A DNA stretch of 64,000 nt from Actinomyces radicidentis (GTDB lineage Bacteria; Actinomycetota; Actinomycetes; Actinomycetales; Actinomycetaceae), in contig NZ_CP014228.1 of assembly GCF_001553565.1 (NCBI RefSeq), forward strand, positions 1,426,001-1,490,000, written 5' to 3'. Positions 8,716-17,545 of the stretch are shown piece by piece; within the stretch, counting starts at the first letter, position 1; each line of letters begins with the position of its first letter. The notes beneath the pieces were generated by a model. The model did not search any database, was not told the DNA's origin, and was given only the letters and a program-made list of their open reading frames with translations. A program made the position numbers and the translations under genes.

Positions 8716-9725
8716 GCACCTGGAACCCGTCCGGCCCCGGCGACCCGACCGGTGACGCCCGCTTCCGCCCCGGCGGCACGAGCGAGGACGAGGCCCGCTC
8801 CTACGGCGAGTCCGTCGGCGTCGTCCCCGAGGGGGCCGGCGACGGCACCGCCGACGACACCGAGGACACCGCCGCCCGCGCCGCCCGGCTCCGCCGACGC
8901 CGTCGGCTCCTCACCTGGGGCGGTGCACCCGCCGCGGTCGTGCTGCTGGTGTGCGCCTGGCTGGGGGCCGTCAGCCTCCTCACCCTGCTCGGCAACCGCG
9001 CCGCCGTCCACGAGGACTACACGACCGCCGTGTCCCGCTACTCCGCCGTCGAGATGATCAACCCCGTGCTCGAGCAGTGGCGCGTCCACTACAACCTCGG
9101 CACCGCCCAGCTCTTCGCCAACGACCTCGACGCCGCCGCGAGCGAGCTCGAGGAGGCGCTCACGACAGCGCCCGAGGCGGACACGATCACCGCCCAGGGA
9201 TCCGACGGGCACACCGTGAGCACCCTGGACCCGACGGCTCCCGAGTGCCTCGTGCGCGTCAACCTCTACGCGGCGCACCTCGGGAAGGCGGCTGCTGCTC
9301 AGGAGGACGGGGACAGCCGGACCGCCTCCGACGAGCAGGCCGCCGCGACGAAGGCCGCGGGCGACTGCAGCGTCCCGCCGCGGGACCCGTCGAGCGACCC
9401 CTCCGCCACGCCGTCGGGCACGCCGTCGTCGCCCCCGAGCCAGCAGCCGAGCCAGGACTCCAGCACGACGGCGTCGGCCGAGCCCAGCGGCTCCGCGAGC
9501 CCGACGGACGACCCGTCCTCCAGCGCCTCGGCCACGCCCAGCCAGGACCCGAGCGCGCAGGCCAGCCAGTCCGCCTCCGCCGAGCCGACGTCGAGCCCGT
9601 CCGTGAGCGAGGGGCCGACGAGCACGCCGAGCCCGGTTGACGAGAAGCAGAAGGAGCTCGACGAGCGTAACGGCGACGCCAATGACGACGGCGGCTCGTC
9701 CGTGGGCGGCACCAAGAACTGGTGA
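8712..9725 (+). CDS. TPR-like membrane protein with Ser/Pro-rich tail
   Basis: A 337-residue protein with a charged N-terminus, one membrane segment (about 73-95), and an extracytoplasmic helical region. Within that region EQWRVHYNLGTAQLFANDLD resembles a tetratricopeptide repeat. From about residue 225 it is a long low-complexity tract rich in Ser, Pro, Thr and Asp, which could span the cell wall. It is the last gene of the operon and corresponds to BatC or the TPR member of MoxR-VWA clusters. The low-complexity tail is probably not conserved. Confidence 0.82.
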   Translation: MSTWNPSGPGDPTGDARFRPGGTSEDEARSYGESVGVVPEGAGDGTADDTEDTAARAARLRRRRRLLTWGGAPAAVVLLVCAWLGAVSLLTLLGNRAAVHEDYTTAVSRYSAVEMINPVLEQWRVHYNLGTAQLFANDLDAAASELEEALTTAPEADTITAQGSDGHTVSTLDPTAPECLVRVNLYAAHLGKAAAAQEDGDSRTASDEQAAATKAAGDCSVPPRDPSSDPSATPSGTPSSPPSQQPSQDSSTTASAEPSGSASPTDDPSSSASATPSQDPSAQASQSASAEPTSSPSVSEGPTSTPSPVDEKQKELDERNGDANDDGGSSVGGTKNW

Positions 9726-9800
9726 GCCCGGCCGGCCCCCCGGGCGGCGTTCGCTCCGGGCGACGCCGCGGGCGTCGTCGTCGGAGGGGTGGCCGAGGGG

Positions 9801-9824
9801 GAGGGCTCAGGAGACTGAGCCCTC
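9801..9824. terminator. Bidirectional hairpin between convergent genes
   Basis: A perfect 10-bp inverted repeat with a GAGA loop (GAGGGCTCAG, then CTGAGCCCTC). It lies between the TPR gene and the convergent TetR gene. No long T tract follows, as is common in high-GC actinobacteria. Confidence 0.75.
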
Positions 9825-9835
9825 GCCGGTGAGGC

Positions 9836-10489
9836 TCAGGCCTCCGCGTCCTGGGTCGCCTGCGGCGCGGTGACCGCCGGGACCGGGTGGTCCGGCGCCG
9901 TGGCGCCGACCGCGCGCAGGACGAAGAGGTCGAGGGCCGTGAGGTACTCCTCGCGCGCCGCCGCGTCCGTCGGGGTGGGGCGCCCACCCATGACGCAGGC
10001 GTGGACGAGGGGGATGACCTGGTTCAGGTCCTGCTGCGGGATCTCGCCGGCCCTCATGGCGTCGGTGAGGATCTGGGCGAGCATCTGCGCCATGAGCCCG
10101 CCGTGGGCGCGCAGTCGACCGGCCGTGCCGCGGGAGACCGAGGAGGACAGCGGTCCCGTCGTCGGGAAGTGGAACTGCCGCTTGATGAGGGCCTGCTGGC
10201 GCACGTAGACGCGGAGACGGTCGATGGGGTCCTCGGTGCCCTCGAGGGCGCGGGTGAGCTCAGCGGCGTAGCGCTCGACCTCGTCCTCCATGAAGGCGAG
10301 GAGGAGGTCCTCCTTGTCCGCGAAGTGGTTGTAGACCGCGGTGCGGCCGACGCCGGCGTGGGCGGCGACGTCGGAGAGGGTGATCCTGTCGAAGGAGCGC
10401 TGGCTCATGAGCTCGGCCAGGGCTCCGAAGAGGGCGCTGCGGGTGCGCTCGCGGTGCTCGGCCAGTGAGTTACCCATGATCTTCGGCAT
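9836..10489 (-). CDS. TetR-family transcriptional regulator
   Basis: A 217-residue regulator. The N-terminal helix-turn-helix is clear: ITLSDVAAHAGVGRTAVYNH followed by FADKEDLLLAFM, a textbook TetR DNA-binding domain at about residues 35-70. The C-terminal ligand domain is not recognisable to a named subgroup. Starts at 10489 (MPKIMG) or 10477 are both possible; the frame stays open upstream but has no domain similarity. No divergent partner lies next to it, since the upstream neighbour is a Nudix gene on the same strand separated by a palindrome. The target is unknown. Confidence 0.9.
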   Translation of the reverse strand: MPKIMGNSLAEHRERTRSALFGALAELMSQRSFDRITLSDVAAHAGVGRTAVYNHFADKEDLLLAFMEDEVERYAAELTRALEGTEDPIDRLRVYVRQQALIKRQFHFPTTGPLSSSVSRGTAGRLRAHGGLMAQMLAQILTDAMRAGEIPQQDLNQVIPLVHACVMGGRPTPTDAAAREEYLTALDLFVLRAVGATAPDHPVPAVTAPQATQDAEA

Positions 10490-10578
10490 GGGGGAGAGCC
10501 TAGACCCGAAGGTGACGGATCGCGATGCGACGTCAGGAAATAGGGGGCCGGTGCGGTGGGGCAGACGGCCCATCCCGC

Positions 10579-10645
10579 CGAGAACGAGGGTTGTGCACGA
10601 AAACGAAGGAAGTTCCCTCGTTCTCGGGCACAACCCTCGTTCTCG
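10579..10645. repeat. Nested palindromic element between Nudix and TetR genes
   Basis: An 18-bp perfect inverted repeat has arms at 10579-10596 and 10628-10645. The word CCCTCGTTCTCG occurs at 10615-10626 and again at 10634-10645, with its complement at 10579-10590, so two alternative hairpins can form. It sits just after the stop of the Nudix gene and may end that transcript. It is far more elaborate than the other terminators here. Confidence 0.7.
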
Positions 10646-10648
10646 AGG

Positions 10649-11212
10649 CTAGAGGGCGACGACCTCGTGGATCGCGGTGAGGATCGGCAGGTCCGCGGGT
10701 AGCCACGGCAGGTCCGCGACCTCGTCGAGCGGCACCCAGGACATGGACGAGTGCGCGGTGCCCCGGTGCGGGCCGTGCTCGGGGTCAGCGGGCTCGGCCA
10801 GCCACACGCGCATCCGGTAGCCGTGCATCGCGCGCCACGAGGCGGCGTCGTCGCCCGGGTGCGTGGACGGGTCGGCCACGTCGGCCTGCTCGGGCGTCCC
10901 GACGGCGAGCGCGGGGGAGGGACGGACCTCCTCGCCGAGACGGACCTCGAGGTCAATCTCCTCGCGGAGCTCGCGGGCGAGGGCCTCCGCGGGCGTCTCC
11001 CCGGGCTCGACCTTGCCTCCCGGGAGCTCGTACTGCCCGGCGTGCTCGGCCGGGTAGGAGCGGGCGGTGCAGAGCATCGTCGTGGGGTGCTCGAGGGAGT
11101 CGAGGACGGCCGCGGCGACGACGAGGCGTGAGGCGGGCGAGGGGATCTCGGAGCGCTCGGCGCCGGCCGGGGGAGTGGGGCCGGTGGGAGCGTCGTCGAC
11201 GGGGAAGGTCAT
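10649..11212 (-). CDS. Nudix hydrolase (MutT-like)
   Basis: A 187-residue Nudix hydrolase with a complete Nudix box, GKVEPGETPAEALARELREE, which fits GX5EX7REUXEEXGU. It is preceded by QYELPGG as in MutT-type 8-oxo-dGTP pyrophosphatases. The likely role is clearing oxidised nucleotides, but substrate cannot be read from the box alone. The 40-residue Pro/Ala-rich N-terminus is probably disordered. It is divergent from the M50-like gene, and the short gap must hold both promoters. Confidence 0.88.
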   Translation of the reverse strand: MTFPVDDAPTGPTPPAGAERSEIPSPASRLVVAAAVLDSLEHPTTMLCTARSYPAEHAGQYELPGGKVEPGETPAEALARELREEIDLEVRLGEEVRPSPALAVGTPEQADVADPSTHPGDDAASWRAMHGYRMRVWLAEPADPEHGPHRGTAHSSMSWVPLDEVADLPWLPADLPILTAIHEVVAL

Positions 11213-11272
11213 GCCCGGACCCTAGCGGAGAGCCGACGGCGGTCCACAGCATCGGCTGGCACACTGCCGGGC

Positions 11273-12010
11273 GTGAACACGGACTGGAACGCGCTGTGGC
11301 AGGGCGCGGTCGAGCGCACGCGCCCCGACGCCGTCGCCGACCCGCGCGCCCTGTGGCCCGCGCTGGTGCTGCTCGCCGTCGTCCTCGCCTGGCGGCCGGC
11401 GCGGCGCTGGGGCCGCACCCTCGTCACCGTCGTCCACGAGGCCGGGCACGCCGCGGTCGGCGTCCTCGTCGGGCGGCGCTTCCAGGGCTTCGTCGTCGAG
11501 CGCGACCTGTCCGGTCACGCCGTCACCGCCGGCCGCTCCCGCGGCCCGGGCCGCATCGCGACCACCTGGGCCGGCTACCCCGCGCCCGCGGTCCTCGGCG
11601 CGCTCGTCGTCGTGGCCGCGGTCCACGGCTGGGCCGGGGTCGTCCTCGTCGCCGCGCTCGCGGACGGGCTCGTCCTGCTCGCCATGTCCCGCTCCTGGCG
11701 CACCGCCGGGCTCGTCCTGCTCATCGGTGCGCTGACAGGAGCCCTGTGGTGGTGGGGCGGGCCCTGGCGCGACGGCGTCGTCGGAGGCGTCGGTCTCGCC
11801 CTGCTGCTGGGCGCCTGGGACTCCCTGCGCGACGTCGCCGCCAGCCGCGACGCCCACCAGGACCACGGCACGCTCGCCGACCTCACGCCCCTGCCCGCCG
11901 GCTTCTGGCTCCTCACCTGGTTCCTCGCCGACGCCGCCGCGACCGCCCTGGCCGTCTGGGCCGCGTGCGGGGCGTGGGCCGTGAGCGGTGCGGGGCTGCC
12001 CGGCGCCTGA
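11273..12010 (+). CDS. M50-like membrane metallopeptidase
   Basis: A 245-residue integral membrane protein with about six hydrophobic segments and a zinc-peptidase motif HEAGH at residues 55-59 at the end of the first membrane region. This arrangement matches the compact M50 (site-2-protease-like) family widespread in actinobacteria and often of unknown substrate. It starts at GTG 11273. No PDZ domain is present and the third metal ligand cannot be assigned by eye, so proteolytic activity is an inference. Confidence 0.8.
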   Translation: MNTDWNALWQGAVERTRPDAVADPRALWPALVLLAVVLAWRPARRWGRTLVTVVHEAGHAAVGVLVGRRFQGFVVERDLSGHAVTAGRSRGPGRIATTWAGYPAPAVLGALVVVAAVHGWAGVVLVAALADGLVLLAMSRSWRTAGLVLLIGALTGALWWWGGPWRDGVVGGVGLALLLGAWDSLRDVAASRDAHQDHGTLADLTPLPAGFWLLTWFLADAAATALAVWAACGAWAVSGAGLPGA

Positions 12011-12052
12011 GCGTCCGCGGCGAGCCTCCGCGCGGCGTGGTTGGATCGGGGC

Positions 12053-13102
12053 GTGCTCCTTCTCGGCGGCGCCGCCGCCGGGGCGGTGAGTCTCCTCTGC
12101 GTCCTCCTCGTCCTCGGCGTCGCCATCGCGAGGCCCCGCGGCGTCCCCGAGGCCGTCGCCGCCGTGCCAGCGGCCCTGCTCCTCCTCGCCACCGGTGTCG
12201 TCAACCCCGACGACGTCGGCGACGTCCTCCACGAGCTCGGCGGCACCGTGGCCTTCCTCGCCGTCATCCTCGTGCTCGCGCACCTGTGCGAACGCGAGGG
12301 GCTCTTCACCTACGCCGGACGCTGGATGGCCGACCGGGCGCACGGGTCGCCCCGCCGTCTCCTGCTCCTCGTCTTCCTCGTCGCCTCCGTCACCACCGCG
12401 GTCCTCAGCCTCGACGCCACGGTGGTGCTGCTGACCCCGGTGGTCCTCGCGACCGCCGCGAGGGTCGGTGCCGACGCCGGCGCCCCGCGCCTCGCCCTCG
12501 CCGTGGTCCTCCTCGTCCTCGTCGGCTTCGTGGTGTGCTCGGCGCTCGGTATCGAGATCGTCTGGCCGACGCTCGCCGGCGTCGTCGTGCTGCTGGTGAG
12601 GAGACTCGTCGCGCCGTCGGGCGACAGGGACGGGACGATCCGCGAGCTCGCCGGCGTCCTGCGCGCCGCCAACCCCCTCTTCCTGCTCTTCGTCCTCGCG
12701 CTGGGCGTCGTCGTGCGCGGGGCCGTCGACCACGGCCTGGCCACCCTCGCGGACGGGATCCTGCCGCACGAGACGGGGCTGCCCACCGTCATCGTGATCG
12801 CGGTCCTCGCGGCGCTGGCCGCCAACCTCGTCAACAACCTCCTGGCGACGCTCATGCTCGTGCCCCTCACGGCCCCGCTGGGGCCCGTCGCCGTGCTGGC
12901 CGTCCTCATCGGCGTCAACATCGGGCCGAACCTCACCTACGTCGGGTCGCTCGCCACCCTGCTGTGGCGTCGGGTGCTCGTCGGGCAGGGCGCGCGCTCC
13001 GAGCTGCGTGAGTTCACCCGGCTCGGGCTCATGGTCGTGCCCGTGTCGCTCGTGGCCTGCGCGACGGCGCTCTGGGGCGCAGCGCGGGTCCTCGGGGTCT
13101 GA
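12053..13102 (+). CDS. ArsB/SLC13-like anion or arsenite permease
   Basis: A 349-residue polytopic transporter with about ten membrane segments. Conserved marks are VLSLDATVVLLTPVVL, NLVNNLLATLMLVPL and VNIGPNLTYVGSLATLLWRR. The last closely resembles the ArsB/NhaD branch of the ion transporter superfamily. The start is taken as GTG 12053; TTG 12041 is in frame. No arsenic resistance genes (arsC, arsR, arsA) are adjacent, so arsenite as substrate is uncertain and another anion is possible. Confidence 0.82.
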   Translation: MLLLGGAAAGAVSLLCVLLVLGVAIARPRGVPEAVAAVPAALLLLATGVVNPDDVGDVLHELGGTVAFLAVILVLAHLCEREGLFTYAGRWMADRAHGSPRRLLLLVFLVASVTTAVLSLDATVVLLTPVVLATAARVGADAGAPRLALAVVLLVLVGFVVCSALGIEIVWPTLAGVVVLLVRRLVAPSGDRDGTIRELAGVLRAANPLFLLFVLALGVVVRGAVDHGLATLADGILPHETGLPTVIVIAVLAALAANLVNNLLATLMLVPLTAPLGPVAVLAVLIGVNIGPNLTYVGSLATLLWRRVLVGQGARSELREFTRLGLMVVPVSLVACATALWGAARVLGV

Positions 13103-13231
13103 GGGCGCCGTCCGCGCTGGGCTGACACGGCCGCCGTCGGCGCCCCCTGCCTGGGCGAGCCGTCGAGCGAACCGCTAGGGTCCCGGCAGGAGCAGGCGCC
13201 GCCTGGGCGCCCCGCAACGAGAGGATCCACC

Positions 13232-13615
13232 GTGATCAACCCCGTCAAGATGGCCGGACGCGCCATGCTCGCCACCGTCTTCATCGGCGGCGGCCTCAAC
13301 CAGCTCAAGGGCTCCGCCCAGCTCGGCCCCGTCGTCGACTCCGCCAAGGAGGAGTACGGAATCGACGTCGACGTCCCCGGCGAGACCCTCGTCAAGCTCA
13401 ACGGCGCCGGCATGATCGCCGCCGGCTCCGCCATGGCGCTGGGCATCCTGCCCCGCGTCTCCGCCCTCAGCCTCGTCGGCCTCCTCGTCCCCACGACGAT
13501 CGTCGGCCACCCCTTCTGGAAGGAGACCGAGGCCGGCAAGAAGCAGACCCAGATGACCTCCTTCGCCTCCAACACGGCCGTCGCCGGCGGCCTCCTCATG
13601 GTCGCCGCCAGCTGA
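13232..13615 (+). CDS. DoxX-family membrane protein
   Basis: A 127-residue protein with four hydrophobic segments and the DoxX-like pattern (RAMLATVFIGGGLNQLK at the N-terminus, GAGMIAAGSAMALGILPR in the middle). The actinobacterial DoxX group has been linked to membrane-associated oxidoreductase complexes and redox stress, but its function is poorly defined. It starts at GTG 13232 with GAGAGGA upstream. It is a single gene followed by a strong terminator. Confidence 0.85.
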   Translation: MINPVKMAGRAMLATVFIGGGLNQLKGSAQLGPVVDSAKEEYGIDVDVPGETLVKLNGAGMIAAGSAMALGILPRVSALSLVGLLVPTTIVGHPFWKETEAGKKQTQMTSFASNTAVAGGLLMVAAS

Positions 13616-13664
13616 GCGCAGGCGTCACCGCGGCCCTGGCGACGTCGCAGCCCGGCGCCGCGCA

Positions 13665-13703
13665 CGAGTGAGCCGGTCCCCGCTACGGGGACCGGCTCAC
13701 TCG
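13665..13703. terminator. Strong bidirectional hairpin terminator
   Basis: A 17-18 bp perfect stem has arms at 13665-13681 and 13687-13703 around a short GCTAC loop. It lies between the convergent DoxX gene and the beta-propeller/phytase-like gene. Confidence 0.85.
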
Positions 13704-13775
13704 CGTCCGGGGCCGCTGTGAGGGCGTCCGGCACCGACGACGGCGACGCGCCGTCCGGCCCGGTCGCGGGGCGGC

Positions 13776-16246
13776 TCAGCGCAGGTGCAGGCCCGGCCAC
13801 ACGGGGCCGTGACCGCCCCACCACGGGCCGCGGCCCCAGCCGTGCCCCTTGCCGTGACCGTTCCCGTGGCTCCGGCCCTTGCCGTGACCGCGGCCCTTCT
13901 CGTGCCCCTTGGCCTGACCCGGGTGGGTGCTCGTCGGCTCGCTCGTCGGCTCGTCGCTGGGCTCCGTGGTCGGCTCCGTGGTCGGCCCCGCGCTCGGCTC
14001 GTCGCTGGGCCCCGCCGTCGGCTCCTCGGACGGAGCCGGGGGTCGGCTCGGCCTCGGCCGGGTCGTCGTCGGTGAAGAGAGCCGAGGCGTCGCCCAGGCG
14101 AAGGAACACCGTCTCGCCGGTCGCGTCCTTGAGGCCGTCGTTGTCCGTGACGGCGTAGGCCCGGCCGTCCGCGGCGATGGTGAAGCCCTCGAGCTTCCCC
14201 TGCGTCCAGCCGTTGGTGCCGCGCAGCGCCGGGAGCGCGTCGTAGGCGACGCGCGTCGTCGTCGGGTTGAGCGCGTCGGCGGACACGGAGCCCTCCTCGG
14301 GCAGCGTCACCTGGAGGACCTGCTTGATCCGGGCGTCGGGTCCGTTCAGCTTGTCCCGCTCGATGACGGCGAGGGTGTTGTCGTCGACGACGGTGAGCTC
14401 GGACAGCCCGATCCAGTCGCCGTCCGCGTCCGTCGAAGTCGTCTCGACCCCGGACCAGGTCCACTCGCCCGTGGCGGTGTTGTAGCGCCCGATCCGGTTC
14501 GTCGTCGCGCCCTCGACGGCCTCCAGCGGCTTGGCCGACGGGTCCACCCACAGCGGGCGCTGCAGGGCCACGTAGACGACCTCCTCGCCCTTGGCGTTGA
14601 CGGTGGAGTCGATGCGCTCGAGGCCCCACTTGCCGACGTGGTCGGTGATCTCGGCCGGCAGGTTGATGCGCTCCTGGATCGAGAGCCGCGAGTCGGTGCG
14701 GATGATCTGGTTCTCCGCCCCGGTCGCCCCTCGGAGGTGAGCCAGGAGCCGCCGTCGGCGCGCGCGTCGAGGCCCCCGATGTCCAGGTCGGAGGCGGCTG
14801 CGCCGTCCTCGGTCACGGAGCGGGCCCGCACGATCCGCGCCGGCGTCTGCGAGGCGTCGATCGTGTACAGGCGCCCCTCGGCCAGCGCCGCGTCGGAGGC
14901 CGCGTAGAGCGTCGAGGCGTCGGCCGGGTCCCCGGTGAGGGAGCCCAGTGCCGTCCACCCGATCGCGTGACCGGAGGCGTCGTCGTCGGAGACGATGCTC
15001 GGCTGCTCGGTGGCGGGCACCGCGCCCCCGAGCTCGTAGAGGTTGACGGACGAGCGCACGAGGGCGTCGGAGTCGTCGGTCTCGGAGGAGACGGCGAGGA
15101 GGTTCCGGCCCGGGATCGGGAGGATGCCCTCCGGGCCGTTCGTGGAGAAGAGGAGCTGGACGAACCGCGGGTCGGCCGGGTCGTCGACGTCGTAGACGGC
15201 CACGAAGTTGGAGCGCTCGGAGGCGACGAAGGCGTAGCGGGTGCCGTTCATCGTGGCGACGGCGAGGCCCTCGATCTCCGGACCCTTCTTCCCCGCGCGG
15301 TCCTCGTTGTGGAGGCCGTAGCGGGTGGCGAGCTCCTCGACGGAGGTCCCCGCGTCCCACACGACGTTCCCTGCGGTGTCCCACACGGTCCACCCTCGGC
15401 TGCCGCCCTTCCAGTCGCCCTCGTTCGCGGTGGCGAGGTGGTCGTCGTCGATCCAGCCGACGGCGTCGGGCTCGCGGGGCACGTCCGTGATCGAGCCGGA
15501 CGGGTCGATGAGGCCGTCCTTCTCCGTGTCGACCCCGTCGAGGGAGACGGTGCCGGCGGAGAAGACGCTCGTGATCTCGCGGGTGCCCAGGTTGATGACG
15601 GCGACGCCGTTGTTCTCCTGGAGGGTGACGGCGAGCTCGTTCCGGGAGTTGATGGAGACGTACTCCGGCTCGAGGTCCTCCGGGGTGTCCAGGCCGGCCG
15701 CGGCGACGATGGGCAGGGGGTTGCCGGCGTCGTCGTGGAAGCGGATCGGGGTGGCGGTCCAGCCCGAGGGGTCGCCGGTGAGGTCGAGGGTCTGGACGAA
15801 GCCGGTGGGCGGCTGGGGCAGGCCGCCGTCGACGTCGGTGTTCTCCTCGTCGCGCTGGTTCTCCATGGCGATCGCGGCGATCGAGCCGTCGTCGTTGATC
15901 GCGATGGAGTCGGGCTGGCCGCCCAGGTCGATGGAGGCGACGCGCTCGCGGTCGGACAGGCGCAGGACGTCGACGCGGCCCTTCGGGTCGGTGAAGTCGT
16001 CGCCGGTCTCGTCGATGACGACGAGCACGTAGTCGCCGGTGATGGCGACCGAGGTGGCTGGTCGTCGGCGTGGCCGAGCTCGGCGAGGTCGACGGTGCCG
16101 GCGCCCACGGGGTTGCTCGGGTCGGAGATGTCGAGGAAGCCGAGGCGCTTCCCGGCGGCGCCGGAGACGGCGAGCGCGGCGGCGGCGCCCGCGATCGTCG
16201 GGCGCGCCAGGTGGGTGAGACGGGGGAGCAGCACGGTGGTCCTCAT
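13776..16246 (-). pseudogene. Secreted choice-of-anchor I / phytase-like protein, three frameshifts
   Basis: Joining three reading-frame changes recovers a protein of about 820 residues. It would have a signal-like N-terminus (MRTTVLLPRL), a beta-propeller half with LGFLDISDPSNP, PEYVSINSRNELAV and KGPEIEGLAVA as in choice-of-anchor I proteins, and a second half resembling the esterase-like phytase domain (GLERIDSTVNAKGEEVVYVA). It would end in a Pro/Ser/Glu tract and a Gly/His/Lys/Trp-rich tail ending at 13776. The breaks fall near 16055 (one base short), 14727-14730 (one C short) and 14038-14042 (one G too many). All three are in runs of G or C, so base-calling errors are possible. The gene may be intact in life. 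Confidence 0.7.
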
Positions 16247-16495
16247 CCGGTTGGGGATCGTGCCCGTCGGGGTGGACGGGCTGGTCGTGCCGATGCTGTG
16301 AGACGGGGATGAACCCGCGGCGGCGGCAGCGGGAACGGTCACGGAACAGTCACGGCGCCCGCCCGGGAGTGCGGTTCCGCGGCGTCCGGGACGGGTGCCG
16401 CCGGGCGCCGAATCGAGAGGGGGCGGAGCATGCTGTGGCGGTGCGACGCCGGGGGACGACGAAGGCCAGGAACCGTGCGGTTCCGGGCCTTGCGC

Positions 16496-16569
16496 TGGAG
16501 CGGGTGACGGGAATCGAACCCGCGCTGTCAGCTTGGGAAGCTGAAGTTCTACCATTGAACTACACCCGC
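16496..16569 (-). tRNA. tRNA-Gly (anticodon CCC)
   Basis: A complete cloverleaf on the minus strand. The 7-bp acceptor stem starts GCGGGTG, the D arm includes TAGTTCAATGGTAGA, and the anticodon stem TCAGC/GCTGA encloses the loop TTCCCAA (anticodon CCC). The T arm is GCGGGTTCGATTCCCGT. A discriminator T and an encoded CCA (16496-16498) follow. It reads GGG glycine codons. Confidence 0.95.
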
Positions 16570-16792
16570 GCGCTCACCAGTGGTGAGGTGCTGGAGCAGC
16601 ATACCCCACGCACGCGCCAGCGCCGAAAACGGCACGATTCGGCCACGGACGCGCCTCGAAGCGGATACGTGCCGCGGGGGCGACGGTCCTGCCGTTACTG
16701 TGGCGGAGGCGGGCCCCGTGCCCGCGGCCCCGGCGTCCGGCACCTTCTGCCCGTCGCGGTGACGACACTCCCTCCCCAGAGAGCCCCTCCGC

Positions 16793-17392
16793 ATGAGCGA
16801 CCCGTACAACCCGTCCGGCTACCCCCAGGGCCAGGCCGGCGTCCACCAGGCACCTCCGATCGGCGCCCAGGGCGCCGTCGTCCAGCCCTACGGGCAGCCC
16901 GGTCAGGCCTATACGGGCACCGGCTACGCGTCGGCCCCGTCGGGCGGCTACGCCTCCGCGCCGTCGGCCGACAGCGGGTACGACGCCGGATACCAGCAGT
17001 ACCAGGGCGCCTCTCAGCAGCCGGGCTACGGGGCCGGATACCAGGCCGCCGGCTACCAGCAGTACCAGGGCGGCTACCAGCAGCCCGGCTACCAGCAGCC
17101 CTACGCCGGCGCCTACGCGGTCGCCCGCAAGTCCAAGATCGCCGCGGGCCTCCTCGGCATCTTCCTGGGCTCCCTCGGCGTCCACAACTTCTACCTGGGC
17201 CGCGACGCGCGCGGCGGTCTGCAGCTCGGGCTCACGGTCGCCGGCGTCATCCTCAGCTTCATCTTCGTCGGCCTCTTCGTCCTTCTCGGCGTCGAGGTGT
17301 GGGCCCTCGTCGAGGGCATCCTCATCCTCGCGGCGACCCCCGGCGCCGTGCCGTGGGGCGTCGACGCCCGAGGCGTCCCCCTGAGCGACTGA
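16793..17392 (+). CDS. TM2-domain protein with Tyr/Gln/Gly-rich tail
   Basis: A 199-residue protein. Residues 1-110 are a low-complexity tract of Gly, Tyr, Gln, Ala and Pro (repeats such as GYQQYQGGYQQPGY). It is followed by a TM2 domain of two membrane helices with the hallmark turn LGSLGVHNFYLGR. TM2 proteins are widespread and poorly understood. The same tail style occurs in the next gene, suggesting a shared localisation or condensate-like role at the membrane, which is inference. Confidence 0.88.
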   Translation: MSDPYNPSGYPQGQAGVHQAPPIGAQGAVVQPYGQPGQAYTGTGYASAPSGGYASAPSADSGYDAGYQQYQGASQQPGYGAGYQAAGYQQYQGGYQQPGYQQPYAGAYAVARKSKIAAGLLGIFLGSLGVHNFYLGRDARGGLQLGLTVAGVILSFIFVGLFVLLGVEVWALVEGILILAATPGAVPWGVDARGVPLSD

Positions 17393-17415
17393 GCCGCCCG
17401 CCGCCGCCGGACCGG

Positions 17416-17433
17416 GTGGGGACCGGTCCCCAC
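17416..17433. repeat. 18-bp perfect palindrome
   Basis: GTGGGGACC followed directly by GGTCCCCAC, a perfect dyad without a loop. It is bordered by CGCCGCC (17402-17408) and GGCGGCG (17440-17446), which can pair outside it. It lies 24 bp after the TM2 gene stop and about 110 bp before the DUF805 start. It may be an operator or an unusual terminator. Confidence 0.6.
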
Positions 17434-17545
17434 TGACACGGCGGCGAGCGCGTCCCTAACCTCGTCGGGACACGGCGGAGCACCGCCCTCCCGCGACCCC
17501 GTCCCCGAACCGCAGACAGCCCCGACAACCAGCCAGGAGCATCAC

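Noticed and set aside
12053-13102. Arsenic resistance locus
   Set aside because: The permease resembles ArsB, but no arsR, arsC or arsA is nearby.
14038-14042. Phase-variable homopolymer tract
   Set aside because: A run of five G is too short for typical slippage-based phase variation, and the gene has two further frame breaks.
12937-15393. Very long open frame on the minus strand running through the DoxX and transporter gene ends
   Set aside because: Only the section that overlaps the phytase-like pseudogene looks like protein. The rest is an Arg/Pro/Gly-rich shadow frame of the high-GC sequence.
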